Origin: Actinomycetota bacterium
GTDB taxonomy: Bacteria > Actinomycetota > Nitriliruptoria > Nitriliruptorales > Nitriliruptoraceae
Reading direction: 5' to 3'
DNA length: 64,000 bases
Assembly: GCA_019347575.1 (NCBI GenBank)
Contig: JAHWKY010000011.1
Span: forward strand, 78,810 to 142,809
Part shown: positions 53,330 to 61,393 of the stretch, piece after piece
Layout: the number at the start of each line of letters is the position of its first letter
Numbering within the stretch: the stretch's first letter is position 1
Translations under genes and position numbers: made by a program
Notes under the pieces: model-generated
The model's input: the letters and a program-made list of their open reading frames with translations, nothing else
What the model was told of the DNA's origin: nothing
The model's database searches: none

Positions 53330-54347
53330 CGAGCAGCATCTCCTCGCGGCTCCCGAAGATGCCTTGCGGTCGGAAGGCCATCAGCAGCATCAGGCCCAGA
53401 CCCACCAACGCGAAGCGCACCGCGGGGATCTGTTCCGGTGGCACGAGCCAGGCCGGTATCCAGCCGTGGCCGACCCCCTCTCGGAGCACCCCCTCGATGC
53501 CCTGGATGAGGAACCAGAAGATGATGGCCCCCACGATCGGGCCCAGGATCGTGCCCGGGCCGCCCAGGATCAGCACGGCGTAGACGAAGAACGTGAAGAT
53601 CGGCAGGAACGAGTCCGGGTTGATGCTCTGTTGCGACAGGGCGCGCATGGATCCCGCGAGCCCACCGATGACGCCGCCCACGATCAGGCTCTGCATCTTG
53701 TAGCTGAACACGTTCTTGCCCAGGCTGCGCGCCGCGTCCTCGTCCTCGCGGATCGAGCGGATGACCCGGCCCCACGGGCTGCGCGTGAGCTGCCACATGA
53801 ACAGGCTCGTGACGAGCACGAGCAGCCACGTGACCAGCACGACCCAGATGGCGTTGGGGCTGAACAGCGACCTGCCGAGCACCGAGAAACCGCTGTCGAA
53901 GGGGTTGTTGAGGTAGAAGCCGTCGGAGTACTTCTGCACCCCGAACACCCCGCGCGTAACCGGTTGGGCTACCCCCGAGCGGAACAGCAACCTCAGGATC
54001 TCGGAGATCGCGATGGTGACGATCGCGAGGTAGTCCGCACGCAGGCGCAGCGTCGGAAGGCCCAGCATCAGGGCGAGCAGGACGGCGAGGCCCATGCCGA
54101 CGACCACGCCGACGAACAGCGATCCCGATCCGACCGTGACCAGTCCGAAGACCTCGAAGGAAGAGTTGTCGGTGGCGACGAGCGCGGTCCCGTACGCGCC
54201 GACCATCAGGAACGCGACGTGACCGAAGTTGAGCAGGCCCGTGTACCCGAAGTGGAGGTTGAGACCGACGGCTGCGAGCGCGAACACCGCCCCGTTGACC
54301 CCGATGGCGGATCGGAGTGCGTCGACGATCACCTGCACGACGTCCAT
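53322..54347 (-). CDS. livM: ABC transporter permease, LivM type
   Basis: The product has 341 residues with about eight to ten membrane segments. Family motifs are HFGYTGLLNFGHVAFLMVGA, RLRADYLAIVTIAISEILRL, and the cytoplasmic RSIREDEDAARSLGKNVFSY loop that contacts the ATPase. It forms the channel with LivH. It overlaps livH by one base. Confidence 0.94.
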   Translation of the reverse strand: MDVVQVIVDALRSAIGVNGAVFALAAVGLNLHFGYTGLLNFGHVAFLMVGAYGTALVATDNSSFEVFGLVTVGSGSLFVGVVVGMGLAVLLALMLGLPTLRLRADYLAIVTIAISEILRLLFRSGVAQPVTRGVFGVQKYSDGFYLNNPFDSGFSVLGRSLFSPNAIWVVLVTWLLVLVTSLFMWQLTRSPWGRVIRSIREDEDAARSLGKNVFSYKMQSLIVGGVIGGLAGSMRALSQQSINPDSFLPIFTFFVYAVLILGGPGTILGPIVGAIIFWFLIQGIEGVLREGVGHGWIPAWLVPPEQIPAVRFALVGLGLMLLMAFRPQGIFGSREEMLLDA

Positions 54348-55621
54348 CAGCCGATCCTCTCCTTGCGACCCAGCAGCCCCTGCGGCCGGACCAGCAGGAC
54401 GATCACCAGCACGAGGAAGGCGAACACGAGCTTCAACTCGACCGAGAACCAGAACGTGCTCACCTCGGAAGCCAGCCCGACGATCAATCCGCCGACCATC
54501 GCCCCGTACGCGGTTCCGATCCCCCCGACGATCACACCGGCGAACATCAGCAGCAGCAGCGCGAAGCCCATGTCGAACGACACCGCCGCGGTGGTGAGGC
54601 CCTGGAAGACGCCTCCCAGGGCGGCGAGCGCGCCGCCGGCGACCCAGGTAGCGAGGATGACCTTCTTCACGTCGATACCCGACGACTCGGCGAGGTCACG
54701 GTTGTCCGCGACCGCCCGCATCGCGGTGCCCAGCTTTGTGCCCTGCAGCAACAGACCGACCGCCCCCAGGACCAGCAGCGACAGGGCGATCACCGCCCAG
54801 TCGCGGGGCGCGAGGCTGAACGGCCCGATCGTCAACGGGGTCGTCTGGATGGCGTACTCGCGGTACCGCTGGGGGTTCACCCCGAAGTACATCTGGATGA
54901 CGTGTCGGATGAAGAAGCTGAGGCCGATCGTGATCACCAGGAGCGCGATCAGCCCGGTCTTGCGCCGCCGGAGGGGTCGGAACAGCCCGTACTCCAGCGC
55001 GGCGCCCGTGGCGCCACCGATCACGAGAGCGATGACCGTCGCGAGGATCAGGGGTAAGCGGAGCCAGCCCACGTTGAACAGCCACGCGGTGATCGCCCCG
55101 ATGCTCACCAGCTCGCCGTGTGCGAAGTTCACCAGCCCGGTGATACCGAAGATGAGCGACAGGCCGATCGAAACCATGGCGATGATCGAGCCGAGCTTGA
55201 TCCCGTTCAGTGCCAGGTTCAGGAACCTCTGGATGGTCCCGATCCCGCCGCCGGCCTCCCCACCCTCGAGCGGGAACAGCACCCCGCGCGATTGGCCGGC
55301 CGCGACCTCGGCTTCCTTGGAGAACTCGTCGTCGCGGACGGTGAACCCCTCGGGGAGGGTCTCGGGGTCGACCGAGACCACGTACGTCCCCGGCTCCGGC
55401 ACCGGGACGCTCCAGTTCCCGCTCTCGTCGGTCGTCGTCTCGCCGACGGGCTCGCCGTCGGTCGTCTCGACGGTGATGAAGGCGCCCTCGACGGGATCGG
55501 GACCTGCCCGCAGCGTGCCGCGTATCGTCTCGCCGCCATCCTGGCCGAACGCCGGGAGCACGAGGAGCAGCAAGTAGCCGAGGACCACCACCGCGAGCAC
55601 GGCGACGCGTGACGCTCGCAC
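54347..55621 (-). CDS. livH: ABC transporter permease, LivH type, with N-terminal extracellular domain
   Basis: The product has 424 residues, about 130 more than ordinary LivH. Residues 1-26 are a signal-like segment (VAVLAVVVLGYLLLLVLPAF). Residues 30-115 resemble a carboxypeptidase regulatory/CnaB-type beta-sandwich: IRGTLRAGPDPVEGAFITVE, TTTDESGNWSVPVPEPGTYV, VSVDPETLPEGF. The permease proper starts near 130 (FLNLALNGIKLGSIIAMVSI), with FGITGLVNFAHGELVSIGAI and VADNRDLAESSGIDVKKVIL. The extra domain would sit outside the membrane, where it could contact the binding protein. First gene of the liv set. Confidence 0.93.
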   Translation of the reverse strand: MRASRVAVLAVVVLGYLLLLVLPAFGQDGGETIRGTLRAGPDPVEGAFITVETTDGEPVGETTTDESGNWSVPVPEPGTYVVSVDPETLPEGFTVRDDEFSKEAEVAAGQSRGVLFPLEGGEAGGGIGTIQRFLNLALNGIKLGSIIAMVSIGLSLIFGITGLVNFAHGELVSIGAITAWLFNVGWLRLPLILATVIALVIGGATGAALEYGLFRPLRRRKTGLIALLVITIGLSFFIRHVIQMYFGVNPQRYREYAIQTTPLTIGPFSLAPRDWAVIALSLLVLGAVGLLLQGTKLGTAMRAVADNRDLAESSGIDVKKVILATWVAGGALAALGGVFQGLTTAAVSFDMGFALLLLMFAGVIVGGIGTAYGAMVGGLIVGLASEVSTFWFSVELKLVFAFLVLVIVLLVRPQGLLGRKERIG

Positions 55622-55643
55622 GGTTGCTGCCTCGGTCAGGGGG

Positions 55644-56816
55644 TCAGGTTCCGCGGGAGTCTAGGCCACGAGCACGCGCGCGGGAGGTCGCTTCGGCGGC
55701 GATCTCACGAGCGGGACGCCCGGTCGCATCTGCGGCCGCGCGCACGTCGTCAGCCTCCGGCGCCACGTTGACCACCACGTCGCCGTCGCGAGCGACCTTC
55801 ACGCGGACCGCGTGGCCGTCGATCTCGACCTCGATCCACTCGCGGTCGAGCGCACGCTTGCTCACCGGGTACCAGCGCGCCCCGATGGTCGTCGACTCGC
55901 GGAAGAGCACGGACTGGAGCCGGCCGAGGTCGGCCTGATCTCCCAGCGCCGACAGGGTGTAGCCCGGCCGCCCCTTCTTCATGAGGACGGGCGTCGCCCA
56001 AGCGTCGTGCGCCCCCGCCTCGCGCAACCGATCGAGGACGATGGGGACGAGTTCGGGGCTGAGGTCGTCGACGGTGGCCTCGAGGATCACCGTCGTGTGC
56101 TGCTCGGTACCGACGAGCAGGCGCAGAACGTTGGGGTGCTCGAGGTCCCGGCCGCCCGCTCCCACCCCGACGGCCTCGAGTCGCAGCGTCGGCATCGCGG
56201 CCACGGGCCTGGTCAGCTCCGCGAGGAGCGCCGCGCCCGTCGGCGTCGTGAGCTCGTGGCCGGCCGGGCCGCCGGTGACGACGCGGTCGCGCAGCAGTTG
56301 CGTCACGGCCGGGGGCGGCACCGGCAGCGTGCCGTGCATCGTCTCGACCGTGCCGCTTCCGACGGCGATGGGTCCGCAGGTGAGGCGTTCGAGGCCGAGA
56401 TCGACGACACCGGCGCACGTCCCCAGGATGTCCGCGATGGCATCGAGCGAGCCGACCTCGTGGAACTCGATCGCGTCGACGTCGACGTCGTGCACCGCTG
56501 CCTCGGCACGCGCGAGGCGTTCGAACGCGTCGCGCGCCCGGGTCCGGACCTGCTCCGGCAGGTCTGCGTCGGCGAGCATCGTGCGGATGTCGTGCCACGT
56601 ACGTGCGGGCGGGGCGTCCTCGGGGGCGTGGACCCGGACCGCGGTCGCGGCCACCCCCGCTCGCCTCACCCGTGCCACGGACAGGCGCACGGCGCCGGCC
56701 CCGAGGGCATCGACCGCCGCCTGGATGGCCTCGATGGACGCCCCGGCACCGACCAGGGCCCCCAGCCACATGTCGCCGGAGGCTCCGGAGGCCGCGTCGA
56801 CGTACGCGACCCTCAT
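55644..56816 (-). CDS. larC: Nickel-pincer cofactor biosynthesis protein LarC, single-chain
   Basis: The product has 390 residues. It begins RVAYVDAASGASGDMWLGAL, has VDAIEFHEVGSLDAIADILG, GTVETMHGTLPVPPPAVTQL, ELTTPTGAALLAELT and VDDLSPELVPIVLDRLREAG, all LarC motifs. LarC inserts nickel in the pyridinium-dithiocarboxylate cofactor of lactate racemase and related enzymes. In Lactobacillus the gene needs a programmed frameshift; here it is continuous. larB overlaps it by 4 bp. larA and larE are not in the window. Confidence 0.92.
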   Translation of the reverse strand: MRVAYVDAASGASGDMWLGALVGAGASIEAIQAAVDALGAGAVRLSVARVRRAGVAATAVRVHAPEDAPPARTWHDIRTMLADADLPEQVRTRARDAFERLARAEAAVHDVDVDAIEFHEVGSLDAIADILGTCAGVVDLGLERLTCGPIAVGSGTVETMHGTLPVPPPAVTQLLRDRVVTGGPAGHELTTPTGAALLAELTRPVAAMPTLRLEAVGVGAGGRDLEHPNVLRLLVGTEQHTTVILEATVDDLSPELVPIVLDRLREAGAHDAWATPVLMKKGRPGYTLSALGDQADLGRLQSVLFRESTTIGARWYPVSKRALDREWIEVEIDGHAVRVKVARDGDVVVNVAPEADDVRAAADATGRPAREIAAEATSRARARGLDSRGT

Positions 56817-57469
56817 GCTCGCGTCCGCAGGATGCGCCGGGCCACCATCGCCGCCCCGAACCCGTTGTCGATGTTCACCACGGCGATCCCCGGGGCGCAC
56901 GACGTCAGCATCCCCAGGAGTGCGGCCAGGCCCTCGAACGCCGCGCCGTACCCCACGCTCGTGGGGACCGCGATGATGGGACGGTCCACGAGTCCGCCGA
57001 CCACTGACGGCAGGGCGCCCTCCATCCCCGCCACCACGACGACCACGTCGGCATCGGCCAGCCGGTCCCGCGCGGACAGGACCCGGTGGACGCCGGCCAC
57101 GCCGACGTCGGTGATGACGTCGGCCTTGATCGCGAACGCCTCGAGGACGGTCGCGCACTCCCGGGCCACCGGCAGGTCGGAGGTCCCGGCACTCACCACC
57201 GCCACCGTCGCGGTGGGCGGCCCTGGTTCCGCACGGGCAACGACTACACGCCCGACCTCGTCGACGCGCGCATCGGGGATCGCGGACCGCAACGCCACGA
57301 CGTGCTCGGCAGAGACCCGTGTCGCGAGGACGGGCGTCTCGGTGCTGGCGAGTAGCGAGGTGACCGCGCGGACGCACTGGTCGGGGGTCTTACCCTGGGC
57401 GAACACGACCTCTGGCTCGCCCGTGCGTGCCGGCCGGGTCGGGTCGAGGTACAGGTCGTCGTGGTCCAT
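56813..57469 (-). CDS. larB: Pyridinium-3,5-biscarboxylic acid mononucleotide synthase LarB
   Basis: The product has 218 residues from the ATG at 57469, a little shorter than many LarB. It has PEVVFAQGKTPDQCVRAV, VAVVSAGTSDLPVARECATV, VVVVAGMEGALPSVVGGLVD, PIIAVPTSVGYGAAFEG and VVNIDNGFGAAMVA. The core resembles PurE. LarB carboxylates and hydrolyses NaAD in the first step of the nickel-pincer cofactor pathway. ATGA overlap with larC. Confidence 0.92.
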   Translation of the reverse strand: MDHDDLYLDPTRPARTGEPEVVFAQGKTPDQCVRAVTSLLASTETPVLATRVSAEHVVALRSAIPDARVDEVGRVVVARAEPGPPTATVAVVSAGTSDLPVARECATVLEAFAIKADVITDVGVAGVHRVLSARDRLADADVVVVVAGMEGALPSVVGGLVDRPIIAVPTSVGYGAAFEGLAALLGMLTSCAPGIAVVNIDNGFGAAMVARRILRTRA

Positions 57470-57552
57470 GCGGGCGATCGTAGGACGCCGGTAGGCTCGC
57501 GGCGCCACGGCTCCGTGGCGCGAGATGTCGAGTCTTCGAGACGAGGTGGCGG

Positions 57553-58074
57553 GTGACGCTGTCCGACGGCACGCTCAGCATCCTGGTCGTCGTCGCCCTG
57601 ATCCTGATCCTGCTGTTGATCGCGATCGTGGTGCTGCTGTCCGCACGACTGCAGCGACTGCACCGGGCACACGACGCCGCCCTGCGCCCCGGCGAGAGCG
57701 TCCTGGAAGCGGTCGCGCGACAGCAACGGGACCTCGGGGCGCTGCGTCAGGACGTCGTCGTCGTGCACGACAACACCGAGCACCTGCGTGAGCTGCTCCG
57801 CGGCACCCTCTCGAGGGTCGGTGTGGTGAGGTACGACGCGTTCGCCGACATGGGCGGGGCGCTGTCGTTCTCGGCCGCCCTCCTCGATGAGCACCTCGAC
57901 GGGGTCGTGATCAGCGCCATCAACGGTCGCACCGAGACCCGGACCTACGCCAAGCCGATCCGCGCCGGCGATTCCGAGTACAACCTCTCGCCGGAGGAGC
58001 TCGCGGCGCTCGAGGCGGCCGCGACCGGCAAGCCGCCCGGCGCCCCCAGCAAGCCCGGGAAGCGGCGCCGGTGA
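57553..58074 (+). CDS. DUF4446 family membrane-anchored protein
   Basis: The product has 173 residues, GTG start. One membrane segment (ILVVVALILILLLIAIVVLL), a coiled-coil stretch (about 35-85), then RVGVVRYDAFADMGGALSFS, ALLDEHLDGVVISAINGRTE and TYAKPI, which are the DUF4446 core. The function of the family is not known. It overlaps pheA by 4 bp, so the two are co-translated. Confidence 0.85.
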   Translation: MTLSDGTLSILVVVALILILLLIAIVVLLSARLQRLHRAHDAALRPGESVLEAVARQQRDLGALRQDVVVVHDNTEHLRELLRGTLSRVGVVRYDAFADMGGALSFSAALLDEHLDGVVISAINGRTETRTYAKPIRAGDSEYNLSPEELAALEAAATGKPPGAPSKPGKRRR

Positions 58075-58979
58075 CGGTCGCGTACCTCGGTCCGGCGGGC
58101 ACGTTCACCGAAACCGCCGCCCGCCTCCTCACCGGAGGCGAGGACGAGCTCGATCCGCGCGACGACATCACCGATGTGCTGGCGGCGGTCGAGTCGGGCG
58201 AGGTCGAGCGCGGGCTCGTCCCGATCGAGAACACGCTCGAGGGTTCGGTCACGGCGACGCTGGACGCCTTGGCCTTCGACCACGACCTGCTGATCGAGGC
58301 CGAACTCGAGCTACCGGTGACGCTCGTCTGTGCCGGGCGGGCGGGCACGACCCTGGCGACCGCGACCGTCGTGCGCTCGCATCCGGTCGCGCTGTCAGCG
58401 TGTCGACGCTGGCTCACGCACAACGCCCCGTCCGCGGAGCGCATCGCCTCCGCTTCGACCGCACGGGCAGCCGAACAACTGGCTGACGGCGAGCTCGCCA
58501 TCGTCAACCCGCTCGCGGCGGAGCGCTACGACCTCGAGGTCCTCGCCAGCAACATCGCCGATCATCCCGGGAACTCCACCCGGTTCGTCGTGGTCGGCAA
58601 GCGCGTCCCGCCCTCGACGGGGTGGGACAAGACCTCGACGGTCGTGTTCATCGAGGAGAACCGGCCCGGGGCGCTGCTGCAGTTGCTCGAGATCTTCGCC
58701 GAGCGTGACCTCAACCTCACCAAGATCGAGTCGCGGCCGACGAAGGCCGAGCTGGGCAACTACTGCTTCTTCCTCGACGTCGAGGGCCACCTCGCCGACG
58801 AGCGGGTGGGCGACGCGCTGGCGGCGGCGAAGCGCACCCATCGAGACGTCAAGATCCTCGGGTCGTACCGCCGCTCCGGCGCTCGACGGACGGATGAGGC
58901 TGCGCGCATCGCGGCTGACGACGAGGCCTACCGGTCGGCGGCGACGTGGCTCGCCGCGTGGCGCGACCGCATCGGCTAG
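58071..58979 (+). CDS. pheA: Prephenate dehydratase
   Basis: The product has 302 residues, GTG start in the stop of the DUF4446 gene. The catalytic domain has VAYLGPAGTFTETAARLL, GLVPIENTLEGSVTATLDAL and the NSTRFVVVG (TRF) motif; the ACT domain (about 185-260) has GALLQLLEIFAERDLNLTKI followed by ESRPTKAELGNYCFFLD, the phenylalanine-sensing ESRP motif. It makes phenylpyruvate and is feedback-inhibited by phenylalanine. Its stop overlaps the stop of the convergent gene in a shared CTAG. Confidence 0.96.
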   Translation: MTVAYLGPAGTFTETAARLLTGGEDELDPRDDITDVLAAVESGEVERGLVPIENTLEGSVTATLDALAFDHDLLIEAELELPVTLVCAGRAGTTLATATVVRSHPVALSACRRWLTHNAPSAERIASASTARAAEQLADGELAIVNPLAAERYDLEVLASNIADHPGNSTRFVVVGKRVPPSTGWDKTSTVVFIEENRPGALLQLLEIFAERDLNLTKIESRPTKAELGNYCFFLDVEGHLADERVGDALAAAKRTHRDVKILGSYRRSGARRTDEAARIAADDEAYRSAATWLAAWRDRIG

Positions 58980-60007
58980 GTCGGGCGGACCTCCTCCAGG
59001 CGGACCCGTGCCAGGGCGTCCTGGTCGATCGACGCCAGGTAGAGCCAGCCATCGTGCTCGCGCACACCGGTGATCTTGGCGTAGCCGCCGTCGGGATCCT
59101 GCAGGCTGCGTAGCAGCCGACCGTCGCGGTCGAACGCGAGGACGTGGCCGTAGAAGGTCTCGTCGGGTCGGAGGGACTCGGGCAGGTTCCACACCAGCTT
59201 GCGTACCAGCGGGAACGACGCGAGCCGGTCCAGCCGGGTGTCGCGTGGGTTGGCGAGCGCGCACCAGACCGTGCCGTCATCGCTGGTGGTGAGATTGTCG
59301 GGGAAGCCGGGGAGGTTCTCGGCGAACGTGTCGCGCTGCCCGGCTCGATCGCCGGCGAGCCACAGCCGGGTGATGCGGTACTCGGACGTCTCGGCCACGA
59401 GCACGAAGGTCTCGTCGGGGTCCATGGTCACGCCGTTGGCGAACGCGAGGTCGCGGAGCAGCAGGCGCGTCTCGCCGTCCCTCGTCGCGAACAACCGACC
59501 GGTCCTTCGGTGCTCGAGGAAGTCGCCCAGGTAGTCCTGGAAGTCCCACCGCGTGGTCGAGTCGCTCCAGTAGATGGTGCTGTCGGACGCGCAGTGCGGG
59601 TTGTTCGCGAACCGGATCCGCTCGCCCTCGAAGGTGGCGCACAGCACCTCGACGGCACCGCCGTGATCCACCCGGAGCAGCCCGCGCGTCGTGTCGCACA
59701 CGATGAGGTTGCCGTCGCGATCGAAGTCGAGCCCGTGGGGCTTGCCGCCGGTGTCGGTGAACACCTCCGGACCCTCGCCGTCGGACGACCAGCGCACGAT
59801 GCGCCCGTCCTCGAGCCCGGTGTAGATGCGGCCGTCGGGGTCGACCGCGATGTCCTCGGGGCCGTGCCCTCCCGTGGGCCAGAGTTGGGGGTCGGCGAGA
59901 GCGTCGTTGCGGGCGAGCAACCCCTTGGGCGGAGGGGCCTTCGGGGCGCGCCACTTGACCGGGTCCACCTCCGCTGCCCTCCCGTCGACGAGGACGAGCC
60001 TAACCAC
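58976..60007 (-). CDS. Strictosidine-synthase-like/SMP-30 beta-propeller protein
   Basis: The product has 343 residues from a GTG at 60007. Propeller strands include GPEDIAVDPDGRIYTGLEDG, VFTDTGGKPHGLDFDRDGNL, FANGVTMDPDETFVLVAETS, EYRITRLWLAGDRAGQ and GFPDNLTTSDDGTVWCALAN. These match the ALP/APMAP group of strictosidine synthase-like proteins, which in bacteria are mostly lactonase- or esterase-like hydrolases of unknown substrate. No signal peptide is seen. Only 19 bp separate it from the divergent serS start, so its promoter must overlap serS. Confidence 0.8.
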   Translation of the reverse strand: MVRLVLVDGRAAEVDPVKWRAPKAPPPKGLLARNDALADPQLWPTGGHGPEDIAVDPDGRIYTGLEDGRIVRWSSDGEGPEVFTDTGGKPHGLDFDRDGNLIVCDTTRGLLRVDHGGAVEVLCATFEGERIRFANNPHCASDSTIYWSDSTTRWDFQDYLGDFLEHRRTGRLFATRDGETRLLLRDLAFANGVTMDPDETFVLVAETSEYRITRLWLAGDRAGQRDTFAENLPGFPDNLTTSDDGTVWCALANPRDTRLDRLASFPLVRKLVWNLPESLRPDETFYGHVLAFDRDGRLLRSLQDPDGGYAKITGVREHDGWLYLASIDQDALARVRLEEVRPT

Positions 60008-60011
60008 TGGG

Positions 60012-60017
60012 TAGCCT
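60012..60017 (+). promoter_or_regulatory. TAGCCT -10-like hexamer upstream of serS
   Basis: TAGCCT ends 9 bases before the serS ATG, within the 19-bp gap to the divergent gene. The start would be at or a few bases before the ATG; there is no Shine-Dalgarno. It matches the arrangement at 2722, 19925 and 20514. Confidence 0.4.
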
Positions 60018-60026
60018 GCCCAGCCG

Positions 60027-61292
60027 ATGATCGACGTGCGCCTGCTCCGTGACGATCCCGACCGCGTGGCCGCTGCGCTGGCGCGTCGGGGGATCGGTCG
60101 CGTCGAGGTGGACGAGCTCGTCGAGCTCGACGAGCGGCGACGCTCGCTCATCGCCGCGGTCGAGGGTGCGCGCGCGGAGCAGAACGCGGCGTCGAAGTCG
60201 ATCGGCAAGGCGTCGCCCGACGAGCGCGCGGGCATGATCCAGGCGGCTGCCGAGCTGAAGGACCGCGGCGCCCAGCTCGAGACCGAGCTGGCCGGCGTCG
60301 AGACGGACTTCGAGACGCGGCTCGCCGGCATCCCCAACCTCCCCGACGCCGCTGCACCCGAGGGCGGCGAGGGCGAGGGCGTGGTCATCAAGACCGTCGG
60401 CGACCGGCCCGCGTTCGACTTCGACCCACGCGACCACGTCGACCTCATGGAGCCGCGGGGCGCCGTCGACCTCGAACGGGGCGCGAAGGTCAGCGGTGCC
60501 CGGTTCGCCTACCTCAAGGGCGACGGTGCGCTGCTCGAGTTCGCCCTGGTCCGCTACGCCATCGACGTGGCGGTCGAGCACGGTCACGTCCCAGTCGTCC
60601 CGCCCGTGCTCGTGCGTGAGGAGGCGATGTACGGCACCGGGTTCTTGCCGACGGACGAGCAGCAGCTGTTCCGCACCGACGAGCGCGATGACCTCTACCT
60701 CACCGGCACCGCCGAGGTGGCGCTCGCCGCGCTGCACCTCGAAGAGATCCTCGATCCGGCGGCCCTCCCCATCCGGTACGTCGGGTTCTCGACCTGCTTC
60801 CGTCGGGAGGCGGGTACCTACGGCAAGGACACGCGCGGCATCTTCCGGGTCCACCAGTTCGACAAGGTCGAACTCTTCTCGTTCGTCGAGCCCGAGCGCT
60901 CGACGGAGGAGCACGAGCGTCTGCTCGCGATCGAAGAAGCGTTGATGACCGGGCTCGGCCTGCACTACCAGGTGGTGGACATCCCGGTGGGTGACCTCGG
61001 GGCGTCGGCGGCGCGCAAGTTCGACCTCGAGGCGTGGCTGCCGGGCCAGCAGGCCTACCGCGAGCTGACCTCGTGCTCCAACACGACCGACTACCAGGCG
61101 CGCCGGCTGCGGTGCCGGGTGCGGCGGGGCGAGGGCGAGACCGAGTTGGTCCACACCCTCAACGGCACCGCGCTCGCGGTCGGTCGCACGATCATCGCGT
61201 TGGTCGAGACGCACCAGCTCGCCGACGGGGCGGTCGCGGTGCCCGAGCCGCTGCAGCCCTACCTCGGCCGCGACCGGATCCTCGAGCCCTGA
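60027..61292 (+). CDS. serS: Seryl-tRNA synthetase
   Basis: The product has 421 residues. The N-terminal coiled-coil arm covers about 30-105; the class II core has TGTAEVALAALH (motif region), FSTCFRREAGTYGKDTRGIF (motif 2), RVHQFDKVELFSF, ELTSCSNTTDYQARRLRCRV and LNGTALAVGRTIIALVETHQ (motif 3). It charges tRNA-Ser. Length and motifs are complete. Confidence 0.98.
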   Translation: MIDVRLLRDDPDRVAAALARRGIGRVEVDELVELDERRRSLIAAVEGARAEQNAASKSIGKASPDERAGMIQAAAELKDRGAQLETELAGVETDFETRLAGIPNLPDAAAPEGGEGEGVVIKTVGDRPAFDFDPRDHVDLMEPRGAVDLERGAKVSGARFAYLKGDGALLEFALVRYAIDVAVEHGHVPVVPPVLVREEAMYGTGFLPTDEQQLFRTDERDDLYLTGTAEVALAALHLEEILDPAALPIRYVGFSTCFRREAGTYGKDTRGIFRVHQFDKVELFSFVEPERSTEEHERLLAIEEALMTGLGLHYQVVDIPVGDLGASAARKFDLEAWLPGQQAYRELTSCSNTTDYQARRLRCRVRRGEGETELVHTLNGTALAVGRTIIALVETHQLADGAVAVPEPLQPYLGRDRILEP

Positions 61293-61346
61293 CGCCGGCC
61301 CCCGTCCGCATGGAGGTGGTTGCCGCCACCCTGCGCCACGTCGCGG

Positions 61347-61393
61347 TGACACCTTGTCCCGGCCGTCCCGGGTTGGGGGTCTGACACCGTGTC
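61347..61393 (+). repeat. Two TGACACC(T/G)TGTC sites upstream of the PBP gene
   Basis: TGACACCTTGTC at 61347-61358 and TGACACCGTGTC at 61382-61393, 35 bp apart. The second holds the perfect inverted repeat GACAC-C-GTGTC and contains the presumed GTG start. They may be operator sites or merely remnants of a local duplication. Confidence 0.35.
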
